A DNA stretch of 64,000 nucleotides. Origin: Paenibacillus sp. N3.4. Lineage in GTDB: Bacteria > Bacillota > Bacilli > Paenibacillales > NBRC-103111. The notes beneath the pieces were generated by a model. The model had not been told where the DNA came from. It searched no databases and saw only the letters and a program-made list of their open reading frames with translations. Positions 51,332-60,599 of the stretch are shown here, one piece after another. How positions within the stretch are numbered: the stretch's first letter is position 1; every line of letters starts with the position of its first letter. The stretch is from the NCBI RefSeq assembly GCF_008017805.1, contig NZ_VRTT01000007.1, forward strand, positions 1 through 64,000, read 5' to 3'. Both the position numbers and the translations under genes were made by a program.

Positions 51332-52331
51332 GCTTTGGTTTATTCTTGTAGCTTTTTTATTCGTAGGCTTTTTCTTTCTGGAAGGCTTTGATTTTGGTGT
51401 TGGCATGGCAACCAGGCTGTTAGCTAAAAGTGATGGACAACGTCGGGTGCTGATCAATTCGATCGGCCCTTTCTGGGATGCGAATGAGGTTTGGCTGATT
51501 ACAGCTGGTGGTGCCATGTTCGCTGCTTTTCCCCATTGGTATGCGACGTTATTCAGCGGTTTCTATACACCATTGGTAGTTGTTCTCCTTGCCCTTATTG
51601 GACGCGGCGTAGCCTTCGAATTTAGAGGTAAAGCTGAAGGGAAGATGTGGAAGCAAGCATGGGATATGGCGATATTTGTAGGCAGCCTGGTGCCTCCGCT
51701 TTTATTTGGGATTGTATTCGCGGCACTTGTGAAGGGTCTCCCTATTGATGCGAATATGGAGATGCATGCTTCATGGTCCGATATGGTCAATGTTTACACA
51801 GTATTCGGCGGCATCGCGGTTGTCATGCTTTGCTTTGTGCACGGCTTGATGTTTACGACGCTGAGAACGATCGGTGATCTGCAGGAACGGGCCAGGAGAA
51901 TGGCAAGCCGACTTCTTCCATATTTAGGAATATGGCTGCTCATCTTTGCCGTGATGACGTACTTGATGACGGATATTTTTGAAACGAAGGGTGTCGTGTT
52001 GAGTATTTCGTTCGTAATGGGGGCTGCTGCTTTTCTCTTATCCGGTTATTTTATGAAGCGTCAAAAAGATGGCTGGGCCTTCGGGATGACAGGCGCCCTC
52101 ATCATAATATCTATCGCTTCCCTATTTATCGGTTTGTTTCCGAGAGTCATGATTAGCTCGATTGATGCTGCCTACAATTTAACGCTTTCGAATGCGGCAT
52201 CTAATCCCTATACACTTAAAGTGATGACGATCGTTTCGGTGACCTTGCTTCCCTTTGTACTGGGCTACCAAATTTGGAGTTACTTTGTGTTTCACAAACG
52301 GGTTCATGAAGAGGAGCATCTGGAGTACTAG
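51315..52331 (+). CDS. cydB: Cytochrome bd oxidase subunit II
   Basis: A 338-residue membrane protein with about nine helices. FFLEGFDFGVGMATRLLA and FWDANEVWLITAGGAMFAAFPHWYA are the CydB signatures. It starts inside the last codons of cydA with AGGAGG upstream, so the subunits are coupled for equal synthesis. It ends in TAG overlapping the GTG of the next gene. Confidence 0.96.
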   Translation: MLSLNELWFILVAFLFVGFFFLEGFDFGVGMATRLLAKSDGQRRVLINSIGPFWDANEVWLITAGGAMFAAFPHWYATLFSGFYTPLVVVLLALIGRGVAFEFRGKAEGKMWKQAWDMAIFVGSLVPPLLFGIVFAALVKGLPIDANMEMHASWSDMVNVYTVFGGIAVVMLCFVHGLMFTTLRTIGDLQERARRMASRLLPYLGIWLLIFAVMTYLMTDIFETKGVVLSISFVMGAAAFLLSGYFMKRQKDGWAFGMTGALIIISIASLFIGLFPRVMISSIDAAYNLTLSNAASNPYTLKVMTIVSVTLLPFVLGYQIWSYFVFHKRVHEEEHLEY

Positions 52332-54061
52332 TGGGAAGAGAATGGCTCGGCTACAAAGGGAGCAAGCCGACTATACTTATTCTTACGCTGCTTACCATCG
52401 TCCAGGGTTTTTCAATCATAGGTCAGGCTCTAGGACTATCGCAGACGATTAGCGGCATATTTCAAGGTTTTTCCGTTCAGCATAGTTGGCATTTTCTGCT
52501 TTTGTTTATAATTTCAATGGTTATCCGTCATTTATGTACGCGACTTCAGCAAGCCATTGCTTATCGATTTGCCGAGGAGACGGGCACTTCACTTCGACAG
52601 CAGCTATTCAAACGATTGTTTGAATTAGGGCCCAGACATGCGGCGAGTCAAGGATCAGGCAACTTGGTGACGCTGGGAATTGAAGGCATCGCACAATTCC
52701 GTGCGTATTTGGAATTAATCGTTCCCCGTACGATTGGAATGGCTGTCATTCCTGTCATCTTGCTCGGATACGTATGGCTGCAAGATTGGGTAGCAGGATT
52801 AATCCTAACCATTACCGTTCCGATCTTAATCGGCTTTATGATATTGCTAGGCTTGGCGGCACGTAAACAAATGGATAAACAGTGGAAATCCTATAGGCTA
52901 CTATCCAATCACTTCACGGATTCTCTTCGAGGACTCGAAACGCTTCGTTTTCTGGGGCAAAGTCGCAAGCATGTGGAAACGATCGCGCATGTTAGCACGA
53001 AATATAGAAAAGCGACGATGCGCACGCTTCGCATTGCTTTTCTTTCCTCGTTTGCGCTCGATTTCTTTACGATGTTATCCGTGGCCTCCGTGGCTGTTAG
53101 CTTAGGACTGCGTTTGGTTGACGGCAGAATGAGCTTAGAAACAGCATTGGTTGTGCTGATCGTGGCTCCCGATTATTTCCTTCCCATACGGATGGTAGGC
53201 TCGGATTATCATGCCACATTAAATGGAAAGGAAGCAGGCGCGGCGATTCAATCTATTATCGATCATCCGAGGGAAGAAGAAACATCGAGCTCACTATCAG
53301 CACCCTTATCATGGACGTTAGATGATCCCATTGTTTTGAGCCATATTCGAGTAAACATCGAAGCGGGCAGTCGTTCTCTCCTTGATGATGTGAGCACAGT
53401 GCTGCACGGTGCGCGAAAGATAGGTATTGTTGGTGAGAGCGGTGCAGGAAAATCAACGTTGCTTGACGTGATCGGGGGTTTCCTTGTACCTTCCTCAGGC
53501 AGCCTGCTCATCCATAATCAAGTACTCGATGCATCGAATAGACAAGCATGGCAGCAGAAGATTGCCTATATTCCTCAACAGCCACATCTGTTTAGTGTAT
53601 CAATTGCAGATAATATTCGTTTCTATGAGCCAGAAGCAACGGAGGAGCAAGTGGAAGCAGCCATTCGTGCTGTCGGTTTATCGCAGCTTGTCAAAAACAT
53701 GCCTCAGGGGGGCAAGGAAATGATCGGAGAAGGAGGAAGACCGCTAAGTGGAGGACAGGCACAACGAGTGGCGCTTGCTAGAGCATTTCTTGGCAGACGA
53801 CCCATCCTGCTCTTGGATGAGCCTACCTCACATCTCGATATTGAGACTGAACTTGAATTAAAGACGACCATGCTTAACATTTTTGCAGACAGACAGCTTA
53901 TTATCGCAACGCATCGTTTACATTGGATGGCGCAAATGGATCTGATTATAGTCATGCATGAAGGGAAAATGGTTGAATCGGGAACACACGAGCAGCTGCT
54001 GGCACATCAAGGGAAGTACGTGCAACTGCTCGAAGCACAAGCAGGAGGGGCATTGGTATGA
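52331..54061 (+). CDS. cydD: Thiol reductant ABC exporter subunit CydD
   Basis: A 576-residue half-transporter: six-helix membrane domain (about 1-300) and ATPase domain with Walker A GESGAGKST, signature LSGGQAQR and Walker B LLLDEPTSHLD. With CydC it forms the heterodimer that exports glutathione/cysteine or haem-related thiols needed to assemble cytochrome bd. GTG 52331 overlaps the cydB stop. The stop overlaps the next start (ATGA). Confidence 0.92.
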   Translation: MGREWLGYKGSKPTILILTLLTIVQGFSIIGQALGLSQTISGIFQGFSVQHSWHFLLLFIISMVIRHLCTRLQQAIAYRFAEETGTSLRQQLFKRLFELGPRHAASQGSGNLVTLGIEGIAQFRAYLELIVPRTIGMAVIPVILLGYVWLQDWVAGLILTITVPILIGFMILLGLAARKQMDKQWKSYRLLSNHFTDSLRGLETLRFLGQSRKHVETIAHVSTKYRKATMRTLRIAFLSSFALDFFTMLSVASVAVSLGLRLVDGRMSLETALVVLIVAPDYFLPIRMVGSDYHATLNGKEAGAAIQSIIDHPREEETSSSLSAPLSWTLDDPIVLSHIRVNIEAGSRSLLDDVSTVLHGARKIGIVGESGAGKSTLLDVIGGFLVPSSGSLLIHNQVLDASNRQAWQQKIAYIPQQPHLFSVSIADNIRFYEPEATEEQVEAAIRAVGLSQLVKNMPQGGKEMIGEGGRPLSGGQAQRVALARAFLGRRPILLLDEPTSHLDIETELELKTTMLNIFADRQLIIATHRLHWMAQMDLIIVMHEGKMVESGTHEQLLAHQGKYVQLLEAQAGGALV

Positions 54062-55785
54062 CTTCTAAAGGATGGTTCAAACGATATATGTACCGTTATT
54101 TGTGGCGGTTTATGATCGCTGCACTTTTAGGAAGCTTCGCTGTATGCTGCGCGACAGGCTTATTATTTACTTCAGGCTACTTGATTTCCAAATCAGCGAT
54201 GCGCCCGGAAAATATATTAATGGTTTATGTGCCTATCGTACTTGTAAGAACCTTTGGCTTTGGTAAAGCCGTCATGCAGTATGTGCAAAGATTGGTTGGA
54301 CATGATACCACGATGCGTATTTTATCGGATATGCGTGTCCGACTTTACCGTGTGCTTGAACCGCAGGCGCTGTTTATTCGCTCAAGGTTTCGTACGGGAG
54401 AAATGCTCGGTTTACTGGCTGATGATATTGAACAATTACAGCAAATTTATCTCCAAACGGTTCTGCCTATCGTTACAGCTTTAGTCATTTATGCAGCCAG
54501 CGTAATCGTTCTAGGAAGCTTTGATGTCATGTTCGCTTTATGGATGGCCCTGTATTTCGCTGTGCTGTTGTTTATCATCCCAGGCATTTCCTTGTGGGTT
54601 GTCAAGTCTAGGCAGCAGCGTGTGAAGCAAGGAAGAAGCTTGATTTATGAGCAACTGACTGATGCCTTGTTTGGATTGCGAGACTGGGCTATGAGCGGCC
54701 GAACAGCAACCTTTATGAATGCTTATGACGATGCGGAGAGCAAGGTATTCCGGTTAGAGAAACGCTTAAAAAGTTGGCAGTATACGCGGAATTTTGTGAC
54801 ACAATTGCTCACAGGTTTCGCCGTGTTGATCATGATCGTTTGGGCAAGCGGGCAGGTCGAAGACGGTAAAATTGCACTTGCTTATATGGCTGCATTCGTC
54901 CTGGCTATGTTCCCGCTAATGGATGCCTTCTTGCCCGCAGCTGATGCGGTTGAACGTATACCAACCTATCAGGAATCATTCAAACGACTTGGGCGTGTGG
55001 AATCTATGCAAGGAGAACCGACCCAACAAGCGGATTCCCAGCAACCATTATCTAATCAAAAAGCTCATATCAGCTTGCTAAGCGTAAGCTACTGTCATGA
55101 AGGATATACCAATCAAAGTATCCGTGAACTTACACTGGATATACCGCAGGGCAAACGTATAGCCATTCTTGGGTCAAGCGGTGCAGGAAAAACGACCTTA
55201 TTGAATGTAATTCAAGGCGCAATTGTTCCTAGCAGCGGGCGAGCTAATCTGAATGGTTTACCTATACACCATTTTGATCAAGCGGAGTGGTTTGCCGTTC
55301 TTAACCAAAGTCCACACTTGTTTGATACTACGATTGCCAATAACATCCGTCTGGGTAAGCGTCGTGCAACCGAAGAGGAGATACACGAAGCTGCCCAGAG
55401 AGTGAAGCTGGATCCATTAATCGCAAGCTTACCCCAAGGTTATTTGACAAAAGTGGAAGAGATGGGACAGCGGTTTTCCGGAGGCGAAAGGCAGCGGATC
55501 GCATTGGCGCGTATTTTATTGCAGGATACGCCTGTCGTTCTTCTTGACGAACCGACGACAGGACTGGATCCGACAACCGAACGCAATTTGCTTGCTACTT
55601 TATTGGAAGTTCTTGAGGGGAAAACGCTTATATGGGTGACGCATCATCTGCTTGGCGTCGAACATATGGATGAAGTCATTTTTATGGAGCAGGGATCGAT
55701 TACGATGCGGGGCACGCATGATCAGCTAATGGCGAATTTCGAGAGATACAGAAAGTTATATCAGCTCGATCATCCGTTTAATTGA
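54058..55785 (+). CDS. cydC: Thiol reductant ABC exporter subunit CydC
   Basis: A 575-residue partner half-transporter. The membrane domain opens with WRFMIAALLGSFAVCCATGLLF; the ATPase domain has GSSGAGKTT, FSGGERQR and VLLDEPTTGLD. It overlaps cydD by four bases. With cydA, cydB and cydD it completes a standard Firmicutes cydABCD operon for a bd oxidase used at low oxygen. C and D names differ between species; I follow the order after cydB. Confidence 0.92.
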   Translation: MTSKGWFKRYMYRYLWRFMIAALLGSFAVCCATGLLFTSGYLISKSAMRPENILMVYVPIVLVRTFGFGKAVMQYVQRLVGHDTTMRILSDMRVRLYRVLEPQALFIRSRFRTGEMLGLLADDIEQLQQIYLQTVLPIVTALVIYAASVIVLGSFDVMFALWMALYFAVLLFIIPGISLWVVKSRQQRVKQGRSLIYEQLTDALFGLRDWAMSGRTATFMNAYDDAESKVFRLEKRLKSWQYTRNFVTQLLTGFAVLIMIVWASGQVEDGKIALAYMAAFVLAMFPLMDAFLPAADAVERIPTYQESFKRLGRVESMQGEPTQQADSQQPLSNQKAHISLLSVSYCHEGYTNQSIRELTLDIPQGKRIAILGSSGAGKTTLLNVIQGAIVPSSGRANLNGLPIHHFDQAEWFAVLNQSPHLFDTTIANNIRLGKRRATEEEIHEAAQRVKLDPLIASLPQGYLTKVEEMGQRFSGGERQRIALARILLQDTPVVLLDEPTTGLDPTTERNLLATLLEVLEGKTLIWVTHHLLGVEHMDEVIFMEQGSITMRGTHDQLMANFERYRKLYQLDHPFN

Positions 55786-55799
55786 TTTCCATCTATCCG

Positions 55800-56690
55800 C
55801 TACTCCTCTGGGCTTGCACTTCGAAAGTGCTGGGGCGAAATTCTTTCTATTTTTTTGAACATCCGGCTGAAATAAAAAGGATCTTGATAGCCAACTTCTT
55901 CGGCAATGTCTTTTACGCTTTTACTCGTATTCAGTAGTAAATATTTGGCGCGCTGTGCCCGCAGCTGGTGAATATAATGGTGAATGTTCGTACGCGCATA
56001 TTTTTTAAACACTTGGCATAAATACTCATATTTTCGGTTCAATACTTGCTCCAGCTGATCTTTGGAAATATCTGATTCATAGGAATTGTTTAAGTGGTTG
56101 ACCAGCTCTCGAAAAGTGATATAAGAAGCTGAGAAATTCGTATCGACAGAGCTTTGCTCCAAAAAATCATTTGCGATGAGCCGAAGGATTTCGGCCAGCA
56201 ATAAGGTCGCCTGGAAACGGAAATAGCCCTTTGGCTGTTTCATGGTGGACACAAGCTCTTCAAATAAACCAAGCAGCTTATAACGCTGAATGGCTTGGAA
56301 TTGACGAGGGACGACCAGGACATCCTCATGACGGATATCGGTCGTTCGCAGTTCTGTCCGTTCGGCATGGACAATATTAAGTTGGCTCGCTTGATCCAAT
56401 AGGAATTCATTCAGGCCGGGATCACAAGAAAACTGTGCCCAAAAGAATTGACCTTGGCGCTCCTGAGGATTCCAGCCTGTATGCGATTCCCATGGCTGCA
56501 TCAGGAGCGATTGGCCGGATTGCAGGGTCATCTGAGTTTCGTTGGTTTGCAGATGCACGGTTCCGTCGGCAATGACGACCAACTCGTAATAAGGATTATG
56601 ATGCTGCTCAAAAAAAGAACGGTTATTCGTATCGAATAGACCCGCCCAAATGACGTCAAGCTTAGACAATCGAGAGAAAGAGTAGTACAT
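55800..56690 (-). CDS. AraC-family transcriptional regulator
   Basis: A protein of about 296 residues: N-terminal cupin-like sensor (YYELVVIADGTVHLQTNETQ, then SGQSLLMQPWESHTGW) and a C-terminal AraC domain with two helix-turn-helices (KYLLLNTSKSVKDIAEEVGY and DPFYFSRMFKKIERISPQHFR). The ATG at 56690 (MYYSF) follows GGGAGG; the ATG at 56708 overlaps that site. It is divergent from the 56809 gene, which with the amidohydrolase gene is its likely target. The sensor type suggests a sugar effector. Confidence 0.9.
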   Translation of the reverse strand: MYYSFSRLSKLDVIWAGLFDTNNRSFFEQHHNPYYELVVIADGTVHLQTNETQMTLQSGQSLLMQPWESHTGWNPQERQGQFFWAQFSCDPGLNEFLLDQASQLNIVHAERTELRTTDIRHEDVLVVPRQFQAIQRYKLLGLFEELVSTMKQPKGYFRFQATLLLAEILRLIANDFLEQSSVDTNFSASYITFRELVNHLNNSYESDISKDQLEQVLNRKYEYLCQVFKKYARTNIHHYIHQLRAQRAKYLLLNTSKSVKDIAEEVGYQDPFYFSRMFKKIERISPQHFRSASPEE

Positions 56691-56808
56691 GGCATGACAT
56701 CCTCCCATATTTATTGTTTCATAGACTAAATCATGTACATGGATTGATGTAGAAACCGCACGTATGATGAACGCATGACCATTATATCAAAATAACGGAG
56801 GTTTCTAC

Positions 56809-58683
56809 ATGAGCTGTCAGATTCTGAATGAAAAGGATTACTATCGAATCGTCTATGGGGGATGGCTGGGGAAAAATATCGGGGGGACGCTTGGTGCGCC
56901 GGTTGAGGGCGAAATGGAGCTGCTGAAGTTAACCTTTTATCCGGAACTGCCGGATGGTCCACTCGAGAACGATGATTTGGACCTGCAATTGGTGTGGCTG
57001 CATGCATTGGAGCAATACGGTCCAGGCTTGACTGCCCATGATCTTGGACAGGAATGGTTGGAGCATGTGTTTTTCCCATTCGATGAATACGGTTACGCGC
57101 TCACGAATTTGAGAAGGGGATTAATCGCTCCGGTCGCGGGGGCGTTTAATAATCCCTTTACGAACTGCATGGGCTCGCCCATTCGTTCTGAAATTTGGGC
57201 TATGGTAGCACCCGGATCGCCAGAAACGGCAGCTCATTATGCGTATCAAGATGCTATCGTTGACCACGCTGGCGGAGAAGGCGTTTACGGAGAAATGTTT
57301 TTTGCCGCGCTGGAGAGTGCGATTTTCTTCGAGAAAGATCGAGATCGATTAATTGCCATCGGGATGACCTATATCCCCGAAGATTGCCGGACCGCCAAAG
57401 CTTTGAAGGACCTGCTGTGCTGGCATAAGGAAGGGAAGGACTGGATCGAAGCGCGTGCGTTAATTTTGGAGCATCATGGCAGCGACAACTTTACAGACGC
57501 CCCGCAAAATATTGCTTTTACCATCTTGGGTTGGTTGTATGGCAAGGATTTCGAAGATGCCATATTAAAGGCTGTCAACTGTGGGTATGATACCGATTGC
57601 ACCGCAGCAACGCTCGGAGCCATCTTGGGGATGCTGCTCGGTCCCGAAGGGCTGCCGGCAGCATGGGTGGACCCGGTCGGCGATCGCATTGTCGTCAGCC
57701 CGCCTATCAATGGCTTTCCCGCGCCGAAGGATTTGGATGAGTTGACTCGGCGTACGATCCGTATGGGCAAACAAATACTTGCTGCTTGGGATACGGGCAT
57801 TCTGGTACATCCAGATCTGCCTACCTCATGGCATAAGCCCGCAGTTACAGACCATAAGCAATCAAGGATTGGTGAGCTATGGACAAGGAAGACAACGGCT
57901 AATCACTACATGCTGCCTCAAGGAAGCCAAAATAATCCGGATGTCGAGCTGGATATTGATTTCGGGCAAGCAGGTCCTGCCATTGGCGTGAATCAAAAGA
58001 AAACAGTGGATATTACGCTGACTAATCGTTCATTAACCCCGATAACAGGCTGGCTCGCTTTAGAGGTGCCTGAAGGCTGGGAGGGGCCAAAGTCGCTTGA
58101 AATTAGTCTACAGCATAACGAATCCTTCGTATGGAACACAGACATTCGAGCATCGGAAACGGCTAAACCAAGCTATGAGCTTGTATGCGTTTGGACGCGA
58201 TATCATGACCAATCGATATGGGCTGCTCAGAGAGTGCCATTTTCACTGGTCCATGCTGCCAAATGGACCGTCTGGGGTCCGAATGGCGGTGAGGGCAAAG
58301 ACGTGTATGTCCCAGGCAATCGGTTGGAGTTGGAACAGGCGCTTGTTTCAGAAAGCGACGGTTTGTACCGTGCACAAACGACGCTATTTAACCCCGTCGA
58401 ACGGAAAGTACGGCTCATTGCAGCGGCAAACAGTCCGGCCACACTGAAGTTAAACGGACAGATCCTCATCCAATGTGAAGAAAGTTTGGCGTTCATACCG
58501 GCTTATCATCGAGCTCCGGATGAACAATGGGTTGAGCTGACTTTAGCTGCCGGGAGCTATAAGGCTGAAATAGAGGTATTAAGGAAAGGCAGCCCTCTGG
58601 AGGTCTATGTCTTGCCGGTATCGCTAAAGAACACAACAACCCCTGGACCTCATTACTATTTTACAGATATATTGTTCGGATGA
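56809..58683 (+). CDS. ADP-ribosylglycohydrolase-fold protein with C-terminal beta domain
   Basis: A 624-residue protein. The first 310 residues have the ADP-ribosylglycohydrolase (DraG-like) fold: YGGWLGKNIGGTLGAPVEG, the acidic metal site NDDLDLQLVW, and VNCGYDTDCTAATLGAILG with the second Asp cluster. The rest is beta-rich (GVNQKKTVDITLTNRSL... and a final LKLNGQ/CARDB-like part). In AraC-linked sugar loci, such proteins probably act on sugar-derived N-glycosides rather than ADP-ribosyl proteins; this is inferred. RBS GGAGG lies nine bases before ATG 56809, and the stop abuts the next gene. Confidence 0.82.
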   Translation: MSCQILNEKDYYRIVYGGWLGKNIGGTLGAPVEGEMELLKLTFYPELPDGPLENDDLDLQLVWLHALEQYGPGLTAHDLGQEWLEHVFFPFDEYGYALTNLRRGLIAPVAGAFNNPFTNCMGSPIRSEIWAMVAPGSPETAAHYAYQDAIVDHAGGEGVYGEMFFAALESAIFFEKDRDRLIAIGMTYIPEDCRTAKALKDLLCWHKEGKDWIEARALILEHHGSDNFTDAPQNIAFTILGWLYGKDFEDAILKAVNCGYDTDCTAATLGAILGMLLGPEGLPAAWVDPVGDRIVVSPPINGFPAPKDLDELTRRTIRMGKQILAAWDTGILVHPDLPTSWHKPAVTDHKQSRIGELWTRKTTANHYMLPQGSQNNPDVELDIDFGQAGPAIGVNQKKTVDITLTNRSLTPITGWLALEVPEGWEGPKSLEISLQHNESFVWNTDIRASETAKPSYELVCVWTRYHDQSIWAAQRVPFSLVHAAKWTVWGPNGGEGKDVYVPGNRLELEQALVSESDGLYRAQTTLFNPVERKVRLIAAANSPATLKLNGQILIQCEESLAFIPAYHRAPDEQWVELTLAAGSYKAEIEVLRKGSPLEVYVLPVSLKNTTTPGPHYYFTDILFG

Positions 58684-59520
58684 ATGATGAGAATTGATGC
58701 CCATCAACACTATTGGCTAACGGAACGTGGCGATTATGGCTGGTTGACCCCTGAGCAGGGGATTCTTTTTGCGGACTATATGCCGAATCAATTAAGGGAT
58801 GACTTGAAACGTCATAGCTTCGAGCGCACCATTGTCGTTCAAGCCGCTCCTACGATAGAAGAAACTGAGTTTCTGCTAGCTTTATATGAGGAGTATGAAA
58901 GTATTGCTGGTGTCGTTGGGTGGGCGGATCTGGATTCGCCGTTATTTGGTGAGCAGTATGCTCACCTTCGCAAACATAAAGGATTTGTGGGATTTCGTCC
59001 CATGCTGCAGGACTTGGAGGATTCTTGGATTCTTCGGCCACAAGTCATGAATAATTTAAAGCTGGTGGTGGAGGATGATTTTCCACTGGATTTACAGCTT
59101 AGGCCAAGGCATCTCCCTTATGTGTTGGAGGTGCTGCGGAGCTTTCCTACGCTTCGGGCTGTAGTCGATCATGCGGCCAAGCCATTTGTCGCTGAACGCG
59201 TCATCGAACCATGGAAGACGCTGTTGGCTGAACTGGCTGCATATCCTCATATCATGTGCAAGCTGTCAGGACTGGTTACAGAAGCGAATCAGCCATCTTG
59301 GCGTTGGGAGGATTTGGTTCCCTATGTGCATGCAGTCATTGACATGTTTGGCACAGATCGTATTATGTTCGGCAGCGATTGGCCGGTATGTTTAACAACC
59401 TGCAGCTACGACGAGGTCTATCATGCTTTGCGAAATGCCTTACCTGTTCATTTACCGGAAAAAGCAGTTTCTGCACTATTCGGAGAAAATGCAGCTCGAT
59501 TTTATCAAATCGTTAGATAA
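58684..59520 (+). CDS. Amidohydrolase-family (lactonase-like) TIM-barrel hydrolase
   Basis: A 278-residue metal-dependent hydrolase of the amidohydrolase-2 family. RIDAHQHYW carries the HxH metal motif, VDHAAKP the middle His, KLSGL the strand before the last site, and MFGSDWPVC the final Asp. This pattern is shared with L-fucono- and rhamnono-lactonases and 2-pyrone-dicarboxylate lactonase. The ATG is doubled (58684, 58687) one base after the previous stop. It likely opens a sugar lactone in the same pathway as the preceding gene. Confidence 0.85.
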   Translation: MMRIDAHQHYWLTERGDYGWLTPEQGILFADYMPNQLRDDLKRHSFERTIVVQAAPTIEETEFLLALYEEYESIAGVVGWADLDSPLFGEQYAHLRKHKGFVGFRPMLQDLEDSWILRPQVMNNLKLVVEDDFPLDLQLRPRHLPYVLEVLRSFPTLRAVVDHAAKPFVAERVIEPWKTLLAELAAYPHIMCKLSGLVTEANQPSWRWEDLVPYVHAVIDMFGTDRIMFGSDWPVCLTTCSYDEVYHALRNALPVHLPEKAVSALFGENAARFYQIVR

Positions 59521-59600
59521 AGAAAATAGATTTTGCAATTCACATATAAAAGATGATGTATTTACAAAATAAAGGTGAGCATTTATTATGTATAGGAGTG

Positions 59601-59774
59601 GAGTTGGAAGGGGAATCTACAAATGGCAGTAGCTTGCTTGTAATGGAAGGGAAATCACAAAAAATTCTATGATTTTTTCATAGGATAAGTGCGCCCTTTT
59701 GACCCATTACAAGGAACTCCACGCATCGTATTTATTTAAATCTGCGGAGTGCCTTTTTGAGGTACTCCGTTTTT
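59601..59774 (+). promoter_or_regulatory. Leader peptide and attenuator before the FusB-like gene
   Basis: AAGGGG lies before ATG 59623, and a six-codon frame MAVACL ends at TAA 59641. It is followed by a hairpin CTATGA..TCATAG (about 59671-59687) and a terminator-like stem CGGAGT..ACTCCG with TTTTTATTTT (59745-59778). The upstream piece ACTCCACGCA (59717-59726) can pair with TGCGGAGT (59743-59750), an alternative to the terminator. This arrangement is typical of antibiotic-inducible transcription attenuation. Confidence 0.6.
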
Positions 59775-59793
59775 ATTTTAAGGAGAGAAAAAT

Positions 59794-60435
59794 ATGATAC
59801 AGCCATTTATCAATAATCATCAGTTTAACTTTATTCATAAACAAGTGGGTTTGTTAAAAAATAGCAGCAATGACCAAAAAGTTATGGATGCAGTCAGATA
59901 TAGTATTGAAACGAAAGTCATTCAACAGTTTAGTCAGATTTCAGACATGAACAAACAAATGCTGCAAAAGGTTTCTACCTTAGAAAAAGTGGATGAGTTT
60001 CAGGATTACCTGGATCAGATTGAATCTCACTTGATTGAATTTCCGCGAGTCACAGAATCACAATTAAAAAAATTATTTCCCAAGATTAAGAAATTAAAGC
60101 TTCCTGAATTAGAAGTGATCGATTACCAGCATTTAACCTACCTTGGTTGGATCGATATATCTTCTAATAAGTTTTTCATTGTTTATAACTATGCGGGAAA
60201 AATGGTTGGTATTGAAGGGAAATATACGTTAACCAACAAAAAAGGGATATGCGCGTTATGCAATGGACATGGAGAGATTGCTTTAGTAACCGCCATGACG
60301 AAGTCAAGACCTGCTAATTCACCTGATTATTATAAAAGCGTAGGCAACTACATGTGTATTGACAGTCATAAGTGTAATAAAAACATAACTGATGTTACTT
60401 ATTTAGAGAGATTCATTCAAGATGTAATTGGATAA
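59794..60435 (+). CDS. FusB/FusC-family EF-G binding protein
   Basis: A 213-residue cytosolic protein. The N-terminal helical bundle (HKQVGLLKNSSNDQKVMDAVR, KVIQQF) and a C-terminal zinc-binding lobe with CALC and CIDSHKC cysteines match the FusB/FusC family, which binds elongation factor G and frees stalled ribosome complexes, giving fusidic acid resistance. Length is exactly that of FusB-type proteins. AAGGAGAG precedes ATG 59794. The leader peptide and terminator upstream suggest that expression rises when translation stalls. Whether it confers resistance here is unknown. Confidence 0.9.
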   Translation: MIQPFINNHQFNFIHKQVGLLKNSSNDQKVMDAVRYSIETKVIQQFSQISDMNKQMLQKVSTLEKVDEFQDYLDQIESHLIEFPRVTESQLKKLFPKIKKLKLPELEVIDYQHLTYLGWIDISSNKFFIVYNYAGKMVGIEGKYTLTNKKGICALCNGHGEIALVTAMTKSRPANSPDYYKSVGNYMCIDSHKCNKNITDVTYLERFIQDVIG

Positions 60436-60485
60436 TAAGGTGAAAAATTAATCAAGCAGTGAAGAGAAATAAAATATAAAATTTA

Positions 60486-60519
60486 GACCCTCAGCCCGTA
60501 GCTGTGGGTCACTTTTTTA
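60486..60519 (+). terminator. Terminator after the FusB-like gene
   Basis: GACCCTCAGC pairs with GCTGTGGGTC (60486-60510), then ACTTTTTTAT. Confidence 0.85.
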
Positions 60520-60599
60520 TATAAGAATACCTATTTGTCAGAGATAATGGTAAAATATTGGTAAAATCAATCGTGCTTTACTTGGAGAGGGAGCCTAAA

